A stretch of 64,000 bases of DNA from Hyphodiscus hymeniophilus (GCA_016508695.1 VNKQ01000007.1:496001-560000); one strand, 5' to 3'. Numbered from the stretch's first letter, positions 36,991 to 49,495 are shown. Numbers and translations are program-made. The notes: a model not told the origin generated them from the letters alone.

Positions 36991-38478
36991 GTTGACAGTA
37001 CTTTAAGGCTGATGATAGGCAGTTGGCAGTAGACAACGAAGAAGAAATATATTGCAGGTATATTTTTTGAGACGAATAAGAAAAGGCAGATATAGAGAAA
37101 AGGAACTTGAACGAAAAGTCTGAAGCTTCAACAAAGCCTCAGACACCCCATACCGGTAACAGTAAAGAGGTCGTCAACCACGTGTGACCATCTCTATTGG
37201 GTAGAGGTATCCTATTCAATGGGGAGGCCCATATGGAACGTCACCCGTCCAGGCCCCATTCTTACCTCACTCCCAGAGTTCTGGTAGCAGCCCACCTTCC
37301 ATGCCATGCTCCGAGATCTCCAACTTTACCGAACATTGCTTCCATGGATCGCCGGAAAGCCGCGGGGGAGGTGGCAACACGGAGCATCGATCACCGTGTG
37401 CATTCTCCAACCAGCGTTGATGAGACGGCAGAGAAGCCACATAAGAAACCAATGGCAATGTCAAAATGAATCACGATCTAGCATAGTATTTGCTGGCTTG
37501 CCCTCTTCCTTGTCGTAGTTGCTGTGGTCGTTTGCGGTCGAATTGGATGTAATCCTCCGTAGTAAAGATCCATCGGGGAAGCCTAAGCGATCTGTATCGT
37601 CGCGGTTATTTGATGTGCCACTTAGATAAGCAAGTAGCACGAGTACGGCCAATGGATATTGTAACGTTGCTTCCACAAACTCCATCCACATCACATACCA
37701 TCCGAACGAATTCTGCCCATTGCTACAAACAATCTAGGTCTAGACAGATTCTGACGGCCACAGCCGCGCCAACGCAGGGGAACGCAGTACTTTTCTGGAC
37801 CAGCGGGCATGGGCTGTCGTTGGATAGGTCTTCGCCCAACTACTACCATCCACTGGTGAGTGGTTATTGAGCGACGACATGACCCACAAATTGCCAGAAG
37901 GTAACTTGTAACTTGGGCCTTTGGTCTCAGACTACTAGCTAGCCGTTATTGCGTTTGTTTTATCGAGAAATTCTCTCACGAAAAGCATACCACAGTAATG
38001 CTACTACAGCTCCTTATGGCGAATAATCTCCCTTGATCTCCCCTTTCTGATCTCGAGATCCTTTTATCCTATCCTATCAGTACCCGGGCTTCTTATATTG
38101 CGCCATCTATTCCAAAACAAAGCGAGCATCCCCGACGCTCACTTCGCACCTCGTGTTTCCTAGCGACTCGTTCCGTCTGGCCCATCTCTTACTGTCCTAG
38201 AGTGATCGTTACTTGGAACGCTCCGTCTCACTACCTACCCGACATCGACCTTCCATCCCTAGACCGCCACCAACCCTTATTTAGAAAGGACAAATTCCAA
38301 ATTTCTTTACGATACGTTCAATCTCACCTTGACATTCAACGCATGCAACAAGAGTAAGACAAGAAGGCGATGGACTCCGCATCTCTCCACTTGATCCGTC
38401 TCACACTACTGCTCTAGCCGCGCCTCCTAAACGAGGGGCGCCGCCTACATAACCATATATGTATCAACGCTCGATGTC
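36991..38478. promoter_or_regulatory. divergent promoter region, dam1 / hxk3
   Basis: 1.49 kb between outward-facing cluster genes. It contains CACGTG at 37179-37184 and an Ndt80-core-like CACAAAT at 37885-37891. ORFs of 60-90 codons here (37197-37694) overlap on both strands and look non-coding. The last 400 bases before the plus-strand start are CT-rich, as expected of a 5' leader. Function of the sites is inferred only. Confidence 0.35.
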
Positions 38479-40161
38479 ATGCAGCCGTTCATTGCTGCAA
38501 TGCTTAAGGTACGACAGGCCTTCTACGCCGCCATCATCAGGTCTCTTCTGCGCACCAAATCGTTGCTGCAGTCCATTCTCAATATCTGGATCTCGCCCTC
38601 CATTATCAAAGGCGGAAATGTCGAATCGGAGGAAGTAAGAGGGGGAAGGAAGACGAGAGTGGCGTTTTTAGACGATGTAGAAAAGGCATTGAGAAGAGAT
38701 GTGGGGAGAGAGAGATTATTGGAACTTTCAAAGGGGTTAAGAGTGCAGCTCGAGAAGAGTTTGTTAGACAATCCACTCTGTATGCTCCCGTCGTACAACC
38801 ATCAACTACCAACGGGAGACGAATGTGGGACCTATCTAGCGCTCGATGTGGGGGGATCAACCTTCAGGGTGGCTTTGATCCAGCTTTGTGGGAGAGGCAG
38901 TGGAGAGTTTGAGAGCAAGATCTTGAAGATCAAGTCGGTCAAGATCGATAGTGTGGTCAGGCAGCTGAAGGGAATTGAATTTTTCGACTGGATGGCCGCG
39001 AGAATCGAGGACACACTTTCTGGACAATCTAAAAGCTATGCAATGTCTGATGAACCTTTGTCCATGGGGATGTCTTGGTCGTTTCCTATCCAGTACGTTT
39101 CCTTTCAACGAAATTGATGAGACGTCAGCTGACACAACCCTAGACAGACTTCTCTTCGAAGTGGACTGTTGCTAGGAATGGGAAAGGGCTTCCTCTCTGC
39201 CCACGGTCTCCTGGGTCAAGATCTTGGTGATCTCATTCAAGATGCTTGCTCGAGACGTGGGCTCAACCTCCGACTCAACGCTATTGTCAACGACTCGTCA
39301 GCTACCCTTCTATCTAAAGCGTACTTGGATTCAACGACGAGATTTGCACTCATCCTCGGCACTGGGGTCAACGCTGCGGTCCATCTGCCTGTTCATATTT
39401 TCTCCGCTCCCAAGTTTGGCATACGGCCTCCCGAATGGCACGACTCAGCTAAGCACGTCATCGTCAACACGGAACTATCCATGTTTGGTGAAGGCATCTT
39501 GCCATATACCAGGTGGGATGAGGCGTTACTTAAGGCCCATCCCAATCCGAAATTCCAACCTCTGGAGCACTTCGTTAGCGGTGGCTATCTCGGCGAGATT
39601 GCTCGTCTAGCCTTGCTAGAAGGGATCCAGACTACTGGACTGTTTGGTGGAGTTGTACCTCCCAGCCTGAGAGAGAGGTACTCGTTAGAAACCGAGACTC
39701 TCTCGCGCATCGAATCGTAAGTGGATTGTACTCTGCATATGATGTTCTTGCAACTGACAAGCCTCAGCGACGACAGCCCGACTCTCTCGACAGCACTTCA
39801 AATATTTGTTTCGCGGCATCCTTCAACCCACGTACCAACCAACGCAGATCTCCAGGCTCTGCGACTCATATCAGCTCATGTTGCTCATCGTGCAGCTGGA
39901 TGCGTCGCCGCAGGCGTTCACGCGCTCTGGGAACTCCGCAACGAGGCCGATGACATCCCTGCGGGAGAGCTCGAGCATACCCTAGTAGCGTACAATGGTT
40001 CCGTGATGGAGAACTATCCTGGCTTCAAGAAGACATGCCAAGAAAGGCTTGACCATCTTGTGGAAGCGTCTGGCGGGAAGGCAGGCGTAGTCGAGCTGGT
40101 GTATGCAGAGGAGAGTTCATTGCTCGGCGCAGCAGTGGCAGTGGCGTGTTTGGATGGATAA
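38479..40161 (+). CDS. hxk3: hexokinase-family kinase, probable N-acetylglucosamine kinase (HXK3-like)
   Basis: Three exons, 38479-39092, 39144-39716 and 39768-40161, with introns of 51 bases each, give 526 residues. Hexokinase fold: ATP phosphate-1 loop LALDVGGSTFRVAL (near residue 118), sugar-binding PIQQTSLRSGLLLGMGKGF (a variant of the usual SFP.xQ...LL.WTKGF), catalytic Asp in VNDSSATLLSKAY, adenosine region LILGTGVNAAV, and late GSVMENYPGFKK. The sugar-binding segments differ from glucose hexokinases: NDSSATL stands where NDTVGTL is usual, and GMGKGF where WTKGF is usual. This agrees with fungal GlcNAc kinases of the NAG5/HXK1/HXK3 group. A basic N-terminal extension of about 70 residues precedes the fold. 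It sits between the deaminase and the Ndt80-type regulator, which supports the assignment. Confidence 0.88.
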
Positions 40162-40397
40162 ATTTCGGCAGAGCATAATGAACATTTGTAGCATTCTAGG
40201 AGTTTGGTCATGGGCAGCATTGCGCACATATAGTCGATGCATTTTGGATTGAAAAATTGATCTGGATAGTTTTTGCTGGTTTGACAGTTTGATGAGGAGT
40301 GTTGTGAAACTCGGCGTAATATTTAGTCGTGAAACATCGAACGAGCAGCGAGAGGAGAGCATGTGAGCTCATCTCAACGCTCACGTGCATCTTTTCC

Positions 40398-40437
<40 letters not shown>

Positions 40438-41436
40438 GTACGTATCTTGACTCTTGAGGATTTGAACCTGGAGCTGTTTGGTGATACTAAGGCATTCCCC
40501 CCTATATCGACCTCGAGATGCTGTTCCCTTGATCCGCCCGTCGCCTGGTTACCTGCCCTGTTCAGTTCAGTGTTCTCTCAGGGGAACATAGGACGGAGGT
40601 ACAAATGAGGGGGAGATCAGCGGATCGACTTAGCTTGTGAGAAGCGCCGAAATTGATAATCCGGACTCCCCAAACGTGGGGTAATCTCTCCCGAAGGCAG
40701 GATATCCTACAAGACGGTTATGGAGTAGTCGCTTATTGGGGGAGTGCTAGCATGTTCTTCCACGCGGCATCTCGACGACTCGCATTTATCCTTCCTCCTG
40801 GATCGAGGCATCACGCTCCTCGCAATAGAGACATCTTGTGCCCCTCGATCTACGTAGTGGACCTTGCACAAGCTCGCACTGTACCTAGGTGGCTTCCACC
40901 CTGCAACGGAGTGGGGGAACACGTCCGACGACCTGACTTATCTCTCTCGCTCTCCTGGCTACCTGGGCCGCAGTTGGCTGCGATAACAGCAGAGATAGGA
41001 GTATCGTTGCACCTATCCAAAAGAGGAACCTCGACCTTGCCTCAGCACCACCCTACCGAGGCGCCCACCCTGCACAGCACCCGTCAACGCCATCTACCCA
41101 TCGTCTCATCGTCTCTTAGCCATCCAAGAAACCCTGAGGATCCGCAGTCAGCAGCCTGCCGGTTCATCAAGCTTCACCCGCCTCCAATTACGCCCCGCGA
41201 CCATCACAGATACAGTCACTCTACAGAAGGGCACTTGGGAAGCCACAGCGGCTTGTCCAACCTCAAGCACACACAAAGACGGGCCCGATTGTTCTGGTCC
41301 AACGGCTTTTGGCCTATTCTCCCAAATACTTCTTCCATAGAACCTTCTTTATCGTCTTCTCCAGAACCTTATTTCTCACCTGACGATTGAATTGAATGTC
41401 GACCGCCAACAACAATGCGCACAACTACAAGCACCG
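40162..41436. promoter_or_regulatory. upstream and leader region of the Ndt80-like gene
   Basis: 1.27 kb with no confident coding sequence. It holds CACGTG at 40382-40387 and a CT dinucleotide run just after it. A 245-codon frame at 40653-41390 is rich in Pro, Ser, His and Arg, and looks like leader rather than protein. A short upstream ORF starts with ATG at 41396 and overlaps the main start in another frame, so it could dampen translation. Confidence 0.35.
40402..40438. repeat. (TC)n microsatellite
   Basis: Near-perfect run of TC dinucleotides, about 15 uninterrupted units and then TG interruptions, in the upstream region of the Ndt80-like gene. Confidence 0.9.
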
Positions 41437-43234
41437 ATGATTCAATCCTCTCATGCCCAAGATCTGAGTCCGAGCTATTCAACGATGGCAGGAGGCTATG
41501 ATAACACTCTAACCATATCCTCATCGTCCAACAACCCGCCAAGCGACATCCTGCGCCTGTCTGCCCCAGATTCTGGGCATTTGGGGCCGCCCGGCATGGA
41601 CGCTTTCGATCATGATTTGAATTTCGAGGGGGACAATCTACTGTAATCATTCCCCTCATCCTCGCTACCACTATTCCATGGCTTTGGGGCTTGCAGTGAG
41701 CTGACATTTGACCAGGGACGACGTGAACAGTGGCCTTCCGTCTCTCCCCTTCACCCCATCCTACGAACTCTCTGACCCTTTTTCCACAACCTTCGAGGAC
41801 CCTTTCTCTTATCAATCCGGACCCTTCGAGTCCCTCCTCGACGAGTCCACACAGAATCGTAATAATGAAGCCGCAGCCGACCTCGACAACAAGCTTCTTG
41901 GTTTCGCCGCCCCCATTCTCAAAGCCGCAATACTCGACGATGCAGGACAGACATGGCCGCAGATGTCAGCAGAGTTATATGGCATGTTCTTCGTTGCTGA
42001 AGATGTATTTGGCGGCGAGACAACGGGCAGACCTATGGAGCTGACATGCTATCGGAGAAATCTGTTCCAGATATCGGGGACTGTTACACTAAGTAGGAGT
42101 ATCAAAGGGATGATGAATGAGCAGGGTCAACATGTACCGGTGTACGATTTGTTTGCGACCATCTCCGCTCTTGAGAGCATTGAAGGAAAGAGCACAGAGA
42201 TTATCAGCGTACCTTGGAAGACAAACGCTGCGAGCTCGAGTGAGGATAAAGCTGGAGCAGCGCCCCCGAGGTGGCCTTTGGACCTTTCGATGAACCCCGA
42301 ATTAGATCCTGCATGCGTCTCAATCCCGATTGCTTGGAAGAGACTGCAGTTCAAGCATGCGACTGCAAACAACGGCCGCAGGAAGGGCCTTCAACAGCAC
42401 TATGTTATTCAGATCAACCTTATGGCCACTTTGGCCACTGGAGAGTGTGTCAAACTGGCAGAGATCCAAAGTGGAGCCATTATTGTTAGAGGGAGAAGCC
42501 CTAGGAATTTTGATAGCAGGAAGGATGTCCCGCTCAACGAGAGAAAGTTGGAGCCAAAGCAGAGGACAATGAGTGATACGGCTCCGTCTGTCAAAGTTGA
42601 TCCAGGCGTCACTAGCAGTTCTTACCGATTCTATGCTTTAAACGCGCTGCAGGTATGCTTCTGTCCGGTTTAGACGTGAAGGGAGAATGCTGACTTTGAG
42701 GCGAAAGCAACCACTTGATCTTCCAGATTGGACAGGTGCTAATCCGCCTCTCCTTTCACCCAACGATACTTCTCTTCCAAGGGCTAAAAAGCCCCTGATG
42801 TCTACAAACGCCCAGAGGCCCCCTGTCCCTAAAACGAAATGGAAGACCGAAACCACACCAAGCAAGCCTACGCAAATCTCAGCTCCCATCGACCTCTCGT
42901 TAGCGGATGACGAATATGGGCGCACAGCCTCTTTCTCGCTCCCTAGCTCGTCCAGAATGGGAGATGTCAGCCCAGTAATGGGAAAGAAAAATATAGGGAG
43001 TCCAATAGAGAATGCGGATTTACTTTATGAGTATTTCCCAATGAGTTTAGATGATTGGTAGGTTAGAAATCCAAGGGATGAAATGACAGTTGTGCTAACC
43101 AGATATGATGCAGGATGCCACCTGTGGATGCAGTGTACAGACCTCATGTTGTGCATCACACGATTGTTCCGGCAGACTTGAAAGCTGCGCAAGTGAAGAA
43201 CAAGACAAAGAGATACTTCTCTGCCGATGATTAG
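41437..43234 (+). CDS. ron1: Ndt80-like transcription factor, RON1-type GlcNAc regulator
   Basis: Four exons: 41437-41642, 41716-42652, 42708-43057 and 43114-43234. Introns are 73, 55 and 56 bases, and the protein is 537 residues. The middle (about residues 130-390) is an Ndt80/PhoG-type DNA-binding domain: LTCYRRNLFQISGTVTL, IPIAWKRLQFKHATANNGRR, QHYVIQINLMATLATGE, and GAIIVRGRSPRNFDSRKD, the signature immunoglobulin-like fold segment. Acidic, Ser/Pro-rich arms flank it, and the last exon ends KRYFSADD. In Trichoderma an Ndt80-like factor, RON1, controls the GlcNAc gene cluster in which it lies, and position and domain fit that here. The start ATG at 41437 is the first in frame. The acceptor at 42707 was chosen because it keeps frame into QPLDLPDWTG. 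A longer N-terminus from an upstream exon is possible. Confidence 0.88.
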
Positions 43235-45670
43235 GAGGCCATTTACTCGGAGAGATGGAAGACGAATTTCTGTGCGCCAAGCGGCTTTGGGCACCTTTTC
43301 CTCCACAGAGCGGATCGATTCAAGCCCATTTGCAAGGCCTTCGAATAACCGCCAGGCGAAGATGACAGCATGATCTCAAACCTGAACCCAAAATGCTGGG
43401 TATGGTTCTGGGTATTTGAGTATCAGAATATATGCGAAGATGGCTTTATGGTTGGTAATCTTGACATACATATACAATCATGTAAAGAATATGTCGGAAG
43501 ATTGGCATAACGGCAACATCGTTTGTGCCTAGCTTGTATGTCGAAGGTTTGGTTAAAGCGAAGTTTTTAGGGAGGCAGCTTGAGGCACATTGCAATACTG
43601 TTTCCGTATTCAATGTTTTCCCTGCTTTAGCCCGAAGAATTTATTCCTGTACAAAGTCTTCATCTTTTGACTACGCTGTTTCTTCATACTGGTGATAGGT
43701 CCGCGCCGTTTGTGATGATCCACTTGCGGTGCATTCGTAAGTCAGCCTCCTATGCCCGAACATCCATTAACTGATCACATATGCAAGCTACCCAACTAAG
43801 AGGCCACGGCAGAGGACCCCTAAGGCTAGGGATTGCCCCGCTGGGTGGGGGCCTACTCGTATCGTATTTGGCTTCTTCTGCAGCTTGTGATTGGCGGTCC
43901 GGATCGTTGGGATTGAATCTCTGTTTAAGCCACTATTACACTAATAAATTCCCCCACTTTCCACGAACGCTCTCTAGAGTTCTAGAGGTGTCGTTGCTTC
44001 GTCTCAATACATCATTCACTCATTTATGGATATCTAAGCGGGATGGTTCTGGATTCCTTTGCACCTTTATCCTTTCGCTGAATGATAGTAGATTGGGCTT
44101 GATTCATCGCGGATCGATCGTGCTAATATGACTTCAACCTCGGAAGACATATCGAGAGCATGGGTGCCAGGATTACCAAGCAAAGGCTCATTCGATCCAT
44201 TATGAAGGGTTATGTATGTGATGGCTCTAGGTCGGTTCTGGGATAAGACGCTTCCTTGGCCGATGCGTATCCCTATTTTGTCTTCACTTCTTTGGAGAAG
44301 CCTATTAAGAAGAGTATGACGAAGAAGCCTCTTTTGACGGCGAGCTGAGAAACCTCGTTTGACTGGATATGACAGCTTGTTCGTAATCTCAGCCTCAACT
44401 ATCTATTGGGGAATGATTAGCTTCCCCTATGTTGTTCAACTATTCGAGGAAATACAACTCAAACTCCAAAATACAGGCCGACGCTGCTGACTTGAGTCAC
44501 TTAAGCGAAACAAAGAGGCGCTCTTCTTTCATTGAACAGGTTCGAGAGTTGTAAGGGAGGACGGGGGGGAACAGAAACTGAACACAGCATCTCGAGGTTG
44601 GAACTTGGGAGTGAGGTGCTGAGGGCGGTGTTCTATTAAGGAGGCGCAAGAGGTGGGTCAACTCATCGAGATGATCGAGCGAATCGTTTGAAAGACTTGA
44701 TTGAGTGATCCGGATTGGAAGATTTTCAGGTTGGCGCTATGTTGGCAATTCAAGAAAGCTTACTCAAAGAGCGGCACTTTTATTGTGAGACAGTGGAAGT
44801 GTCACGTTCCATAAGAGACTTTGTCACTTTAGGCTTCCAGGGTGTGAAGAAGCGCGATTAGAACACTAATATAGAAGACTTGGAATCACTTGAGACGCAT
44901 TATCCTTTGACGAATTCAGTTCAGAGCTACATTGAGGCCTCCTCTTTGTCTATGCTTTCACCTTATAATCTAGCTCTTACATTCCTTGATCCTCAACTCC
45001 GACTTTCGCCTTGAATATTTCCCGACTCAAATCCTCTCGCAATTTCAAATCCCAATTTCCCCGAGAACAAGTAGCAATCGACGTCGATTTATCGACTCAA
45101 CTACCTTGCCTCACTCAATCGTCAGCTAAGGCGTGCCGCGTGCCCCGCTTAGAGCACGTGAGTGTTTGAAAGACCCGAAATACCCGCATAATATACCCGT
45201 ATCGCACCTGAACACCCGCATGAACATCAGCCTTGCATCTCTTGAGTGGTCTCACTACTCGTCGATTTCTTCGAGGTCTACTTCCAAGGTCTTCTACTTG
45301 AAGACTTCCTAATTAGCGTACCGCGTGCCGATCGACCTAGTATAAACAGCACTTCGCGGCTCACATGGCTACTGGAGTCAACAGCGTCACGGCGCGTGGG
45401 ATGTGCAGTTGTAGTGCACAGCGGTCGAGAAAATATTAAAGTCCGGTCTAAACGTCTAAAGAGAGTCCATTCTGGAAACATCGATAAATACATTACTTTG
45501 ATGTAAACATTTTGGGCGAAATCTCAGAACGAGCGACTGTTACACGTACGTCGTCGTCCCATAGCCCTTACGGCACCATCATCTTCTGATATCTTGTCTC
45601 TGCGCAGGTCGCGAGAGACATCTGGACTGCCACGTGAGATCAACTTCACAACTCTACCATCGCTTATCTA
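43235..45670. other. gene-poor stretch, nothing recognised
   Basis: 2.4 kb with only short ORFs, the longest being 116 codons at 43781-44131 without domain character. Composition is moderately AT-rich but not of the extreme RIP type. It may hold old, unrecognisable repeats next to the kinase pseudogene. Confidence 0.45.
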
Positions 45671-45674
45671 ATTA

Positions 45675-46685
45675 CTGCCAGGAAAAGTAACGCTCAAGCT
45701 GGAAAAGTCATCATCAAGACAGCTCCCCAGGAACGCCTCGAAAACGAGCGGGATGTTCTGAAGCATTTCCGCTCTTGCTAATGCATTGGCCAGGTGCTAG
45801 ACGAAGTCAAGAAAACTCCCCCCTTGATTTTGCAACACTTAGACGACAATTTACTACATGAATCAAGCGTAGAGACTCTAGGCAATTCAGATTTTGAAGC
45901 TTGTGCAAAAAGAGTGCTTCAAACAATTCAGGCTCTGCATGAAGAGGGATAGACACACACTGGTAGGTCTACTGGGACGTTACATGCCACCTCTTATCTT
46001 ATTTCAACACTTCAATTAACATACACATCAACAGATATCAAGCCTGACAATATTCTCGTCAATTATGACACTGAATTATCCCGCTTTACCAACCAACTGG
46101 CCGATTTCGGTGATCTTACACGGGTAGATCCCAAGGAATACCTCAAGGTCGGTAATCGGTATGGTAGGACTGCACATGGGAGCTGCTATCTTTAGAAGCC
46201 CTGAAGCCATGATGCAACTCAGATGGGGATGATCGACTGACATTTGGTCATTTGGCACAACAGTAGGTGATACAAAGCAGATTAGGGACTGCATCATCTG
46301 AATTACGCTCACGTTTTCCTAGCTTATAAGTCTTATTTGGGGCCTTAACTGGCACTTGTTCAAGCCAGACCCCGAAGATGCGACCACTGACGATGAAGAG
46401 TATCTGATCCATAACATCATAAGAAATCTAGCTCACTTTGGTCCTGTTCCCAAATCTTGCATAGATCTCATTCCGAGAGAGGATGGTGACAGGTGGTCGA
46501 TTCTAGCCTCAGCCACCCAATACATCAAGGACAACCATAAGCAAAGGCCTTTCAAATTGATCAAGGATGAGTGTCTAACAGAGGAGGCCAAGGAGTTTCT
46601 GTTGAAGGTTGTGAAGTTGGACCCGAGAGATCGACCAACTGCGAGGCAGTTACTACAGGATAAGTGGTTTAGTGATGTACCGTAG
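45675..46685 (+). pseudogene. decayed serine/threonine protein kinase gene
   Basis: Pieces of a kinase domain lie in order but cannot be read as one frame. GKVIIKTAPQERLENERDVL is followed by LILQHLDDNLLHE and VLQTIQALHEEG. An apparent retained intron precedes DIKPDNILVNYD (catalytic loop, 46035 onward) and the Mg-binding LADFGDLTR. Then, after a frame change near 46165, come IFRSPEAMMQLRWG and STDIWSFGTT, a second apparent intron (GTAGGT...CCTAG), and an intact last exon ending DPRDRPTARQLLQDKWFSDVP (46321-46685). In-frame stops sit at the end of the KHFRSC segment, after LHEEG and after RWG. At least two fit C-to-T or G-to-A changes. The usual HRD of the catalytic loop would be HTD. The ATP-loop start is missing. 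Confidence 0.8.
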
Positions 46686-47503
46686 GCCTTTATAGTACTT
46701 TTCTTTAGTGTCAAGTATACAAACGGATGAACTACAGTAAATACATAATCATGGGTAGATTGACTTGATGTGCTGCCAAAGGGTTGCAACGTCAAGATGC
46801 GTTTTCAAAGAGTATAAAATGCCCCTCCATGCAACTTTCGCACACCCAGCCTGAATGAATGCGTTTTATTTTTACGATCCTCGACAGTATATACTGGGGA
46901 AAATGAGATGGTTCATAAACTCAAGATATCAGATGTGAGTTCTGTAACGTCGACATACTGCCAGCCCTCTTTACCAGAATTCGACTTCTCGGGCCATTTC
47001 GCTTATCAGCCTATTTCGCTTTACCCGAACATTCCCCACGGGACTCCAGTCGTTGTACATTATTGTTTTATCAGGAAAATGATATTTGGCAGATGCAACA
47101 TCTACAGCTTCCAAAAGTGTTTCCTATGCTCTTGAAAGAGTCTACTTCTCTCACTGGGGAAGAGGCACCTGAGGGAGAATGCTCGTAAGCGAGTGTAAGC
47201 GAGCCGACGAGGCACTTTTTCCGTGGTGGAGGCTACTAGACCGGGTTTTCTGCCAATTCCTCCACCAATCAGCTTCTCCATCTGAGCCACTTTCTACTCC
47301 CACAGCACCCACTGCCGATCCACTCGGACCGTGAGTTCCTCAGAACTGCCCGCAGGTCTGAAGTCCCTCTTCTTATAAAAACGCGGGCATTTCCCTCGTG
47401 ATGATACGGTTTGTAGCTTCGTCTTCTCTTGATACCATTCTGGCGTTCTCAGGCTTCAATTGACTCCATTCGTATTCTCAACTTTAGGAAGCAGCTTAAC
47501 AGC
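46686..47503. other. intergenic, promoter of lgd1
   Basis: Spacer between the kinase pseudogene and L-galactonate dehydratase. The sequence CTTATAAAAACGCGG near 47371-47385 resembles a TATA element about 120 bases before the start codon. No gene recognised. Confidence 0.35.
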
Positions 47504-48929
47504 ATGGCAGAAGTTACAATCACCGGCTGGAATACACGCGATGTGCGATTCCCAACCTCTCTCGACAAGACTGGTTCTGATGCGATGAACGCTGCTGGCG
47601 ACTACTCCGCCGCATACTGCATCTTGAAGACCGATTCGAAGTTCACTGGCCATGGCATGGTATGCCCCCCCCTGACAACCCCTCCGTTTACCCCACCTCT
47701 GCGCCAGAACCCCACTGACGCCTATCCTGCAGACCTTCACGATCGGCCGTGGCAACGACATCGTCTGCAAAGCAATCGACAACGTAGCGGACCGCATCAA
47801 AGGCCGCACCCTCTCCTCCCTCGTCGCCAACTGGGGCAAGACCTGGCGCTACCTAGTCTCTGACTCGCAGCTACGCTGGATCGGGCCTGAGAAGGGTGTC
47901 ATTCATCTCGCCCTCGGTGCCGTCGTGAACGCCATCTGGGATCTCTGGGCCAAGACTTTGCATAAGCCTGTGTGGAGGATCGTAGCAGACATGAGTCCGG
48001 AGCAGTTTGTGGACTGCATTGATTTCCGCTACATTACGGATGCGATTACACCTGAGGAGGCGATTGCATTATTGAAGAAAGAGGAGGGTGGGAAGGCGAA
48101 GAGAGTACAGGATGCTTTGAATAGTAGGGCGGTCCCAGCTTACACTACAAGCGCTGGATGGTTAGGGTATGGAGAGGAGAAGATGAAAGGTTTGCTTGAG
48201 GATACGTTGAGTAAGGGGTACAAGCACTTCAAGCTGAAGGTTGGGACTTCTGTTGAGGCAGACAGGAGGAGGTTGGCGATTGCGAGGAGTGTGATTGGAT
48301 ATGACAAGGGAAATATTCTGATGGTTGATGCGAATCAGGTGTGGTCCGTTCCAGAAGCCATCGAATACATGCAGCATCTCAAAGAATTCAAACCCTGGTT
48401 CATCGAAGAACCTACCTCCCCCGACGACATCCTCGGCCACAAAGCCATCCGCGACGCTCTCCGCCCCGACAACATCGGGGTCGCCACCGGCGAAATGTGT
48501 CAAAACCGAGTCATTTTCAAGCAACTGCTCGCATCTGGTGCTATCGACGTGTGCCAAATTGACGCTTGCCGCATGGGTGGCGTCAATGAAGTCCTGGCTG
48601 TGCTTCTCATGGCAAAGAAATTCAACGTTCCTATCGTGCCGCATTCTGGAGGTGTTGGACTTCCTGAATACACGCAGCATTTGAGTACGATTGACTATGT
48701 TTGTGTGAGTGGGAAGCTCAGTGTTTTGGAGTACGTCGATCATTTGCATGAGCATTTCAACCATCCGGCTGTTATCAAGGATGGCTATTATCAGACGCCT
48801 ATGGAAGCGGGATATAGTGTGGAGATGAAGGCAGAAAGTATGGATGCTTATAGTTTCCCTGGTGAAGATGGGAAGAGTTGGTGGAAGAGCGAGGAAGCGA
48901 AACCAATCTTGGAGGGTACCAGGATCTAG
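47504..48929 (+). CDS. lgd1: L-galactonate dehydratase (enolase superfamily)
   Basis: Two exons, 47504-47659 and 47733-48929, with a 73-base intron between HGM and TFTIGRG, give 450 residues. It is the second enzyme of fungal D-galacturonate catabolism, dehydrating L-galactonate to 2-keto-3-deoxy-L-galactonate. The N-terminus MAEVTITGWNTRDVRFPTSL with DAMNAAGDYSAAYCIL is typical of the LGD1/L-fuconate dehydratase group. Enolase-superfamily residues are all in place: KLKVG (second Lys base), MVDANQVW (metal Asp), WFIEEPTSPDD (metal Glu), VATGEMCQNR (metal Glu), and VPHSGGVGL (catalytic His). Cytosolic, no signal peptide. None of the other pathway genes (galacturonate reductase, keto-deoxy-galactonate aldolase, glyceraldehyde reductase) is in this window. 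L-fuconate dehydratase activity is the main alternative. Confidence 0.93.
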
Positions 48930-49495
48930 ATCTATTATGTAAGAGGGGGTCAGGAGTTCAAAAACCTGACCGGACGGCAACGATGGCATCGTCTATGGCA
49001 TGGATATGTCATCCCAAGAAGGGGGTTCGAGCAGTTTCATGTTGGCTCTCGATCCGGTAGGCAACGATGGCATCTACTTATAGCGTTACGTTATACCCAC
49101 TGTATCAAGAATTGAATTCTAATTTCATTCTACATCCACTTCCGATACTTGAAAGTTGTCAAGCATTTCAAACCCCCTGTTCCCTGACCCCGAAGTGCAG
49201 CTCCCTTCCTCATTCCTACCCTCAGCTATCCGATCCTCTTCCAAGACGTTCTGTGTCTCTTTTCTCCATCCTGCTTTCCCACCTCAACTAAATAATCATC
49301 AAAAAAGCTGCCAAAGAAGACACAAGCATAAAAGGAACCCCAAACTTCATGCACCCTAGTGCATAAAGAACCCACAGACAACTCACACACCCCAAGAAAG
49401 CCACCAGTTTAACACTTTCCCAAGCCAGCGCAACGGAGAGCCAGATCCATGGTCTATTCGTATGATTTGTCAGTAGCCTCCCAATACCAGAAATT
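48930..49495. other. intergenic, short direct repeat
   Basis: Follows the lgd1 stop. The 15-mer GGCAACGATGGCATC occurs twice, at 48976-48990 and 49060-49074. No gene recognised. Confidence 0.5.

Noticed and set aside
40653..41390. 245-codon plus-strand ORF
   Set aside because: Pro/Ser/His/Arg-rich, no domain, and directly upstream of the Ndt80-like gene; best explained as leader sequence.
48162..48989. 275-codon minus-strand ORF
   Set aside because: Antisense to L-galactonate dehydratase over its conserved barrel; no domain of its own.
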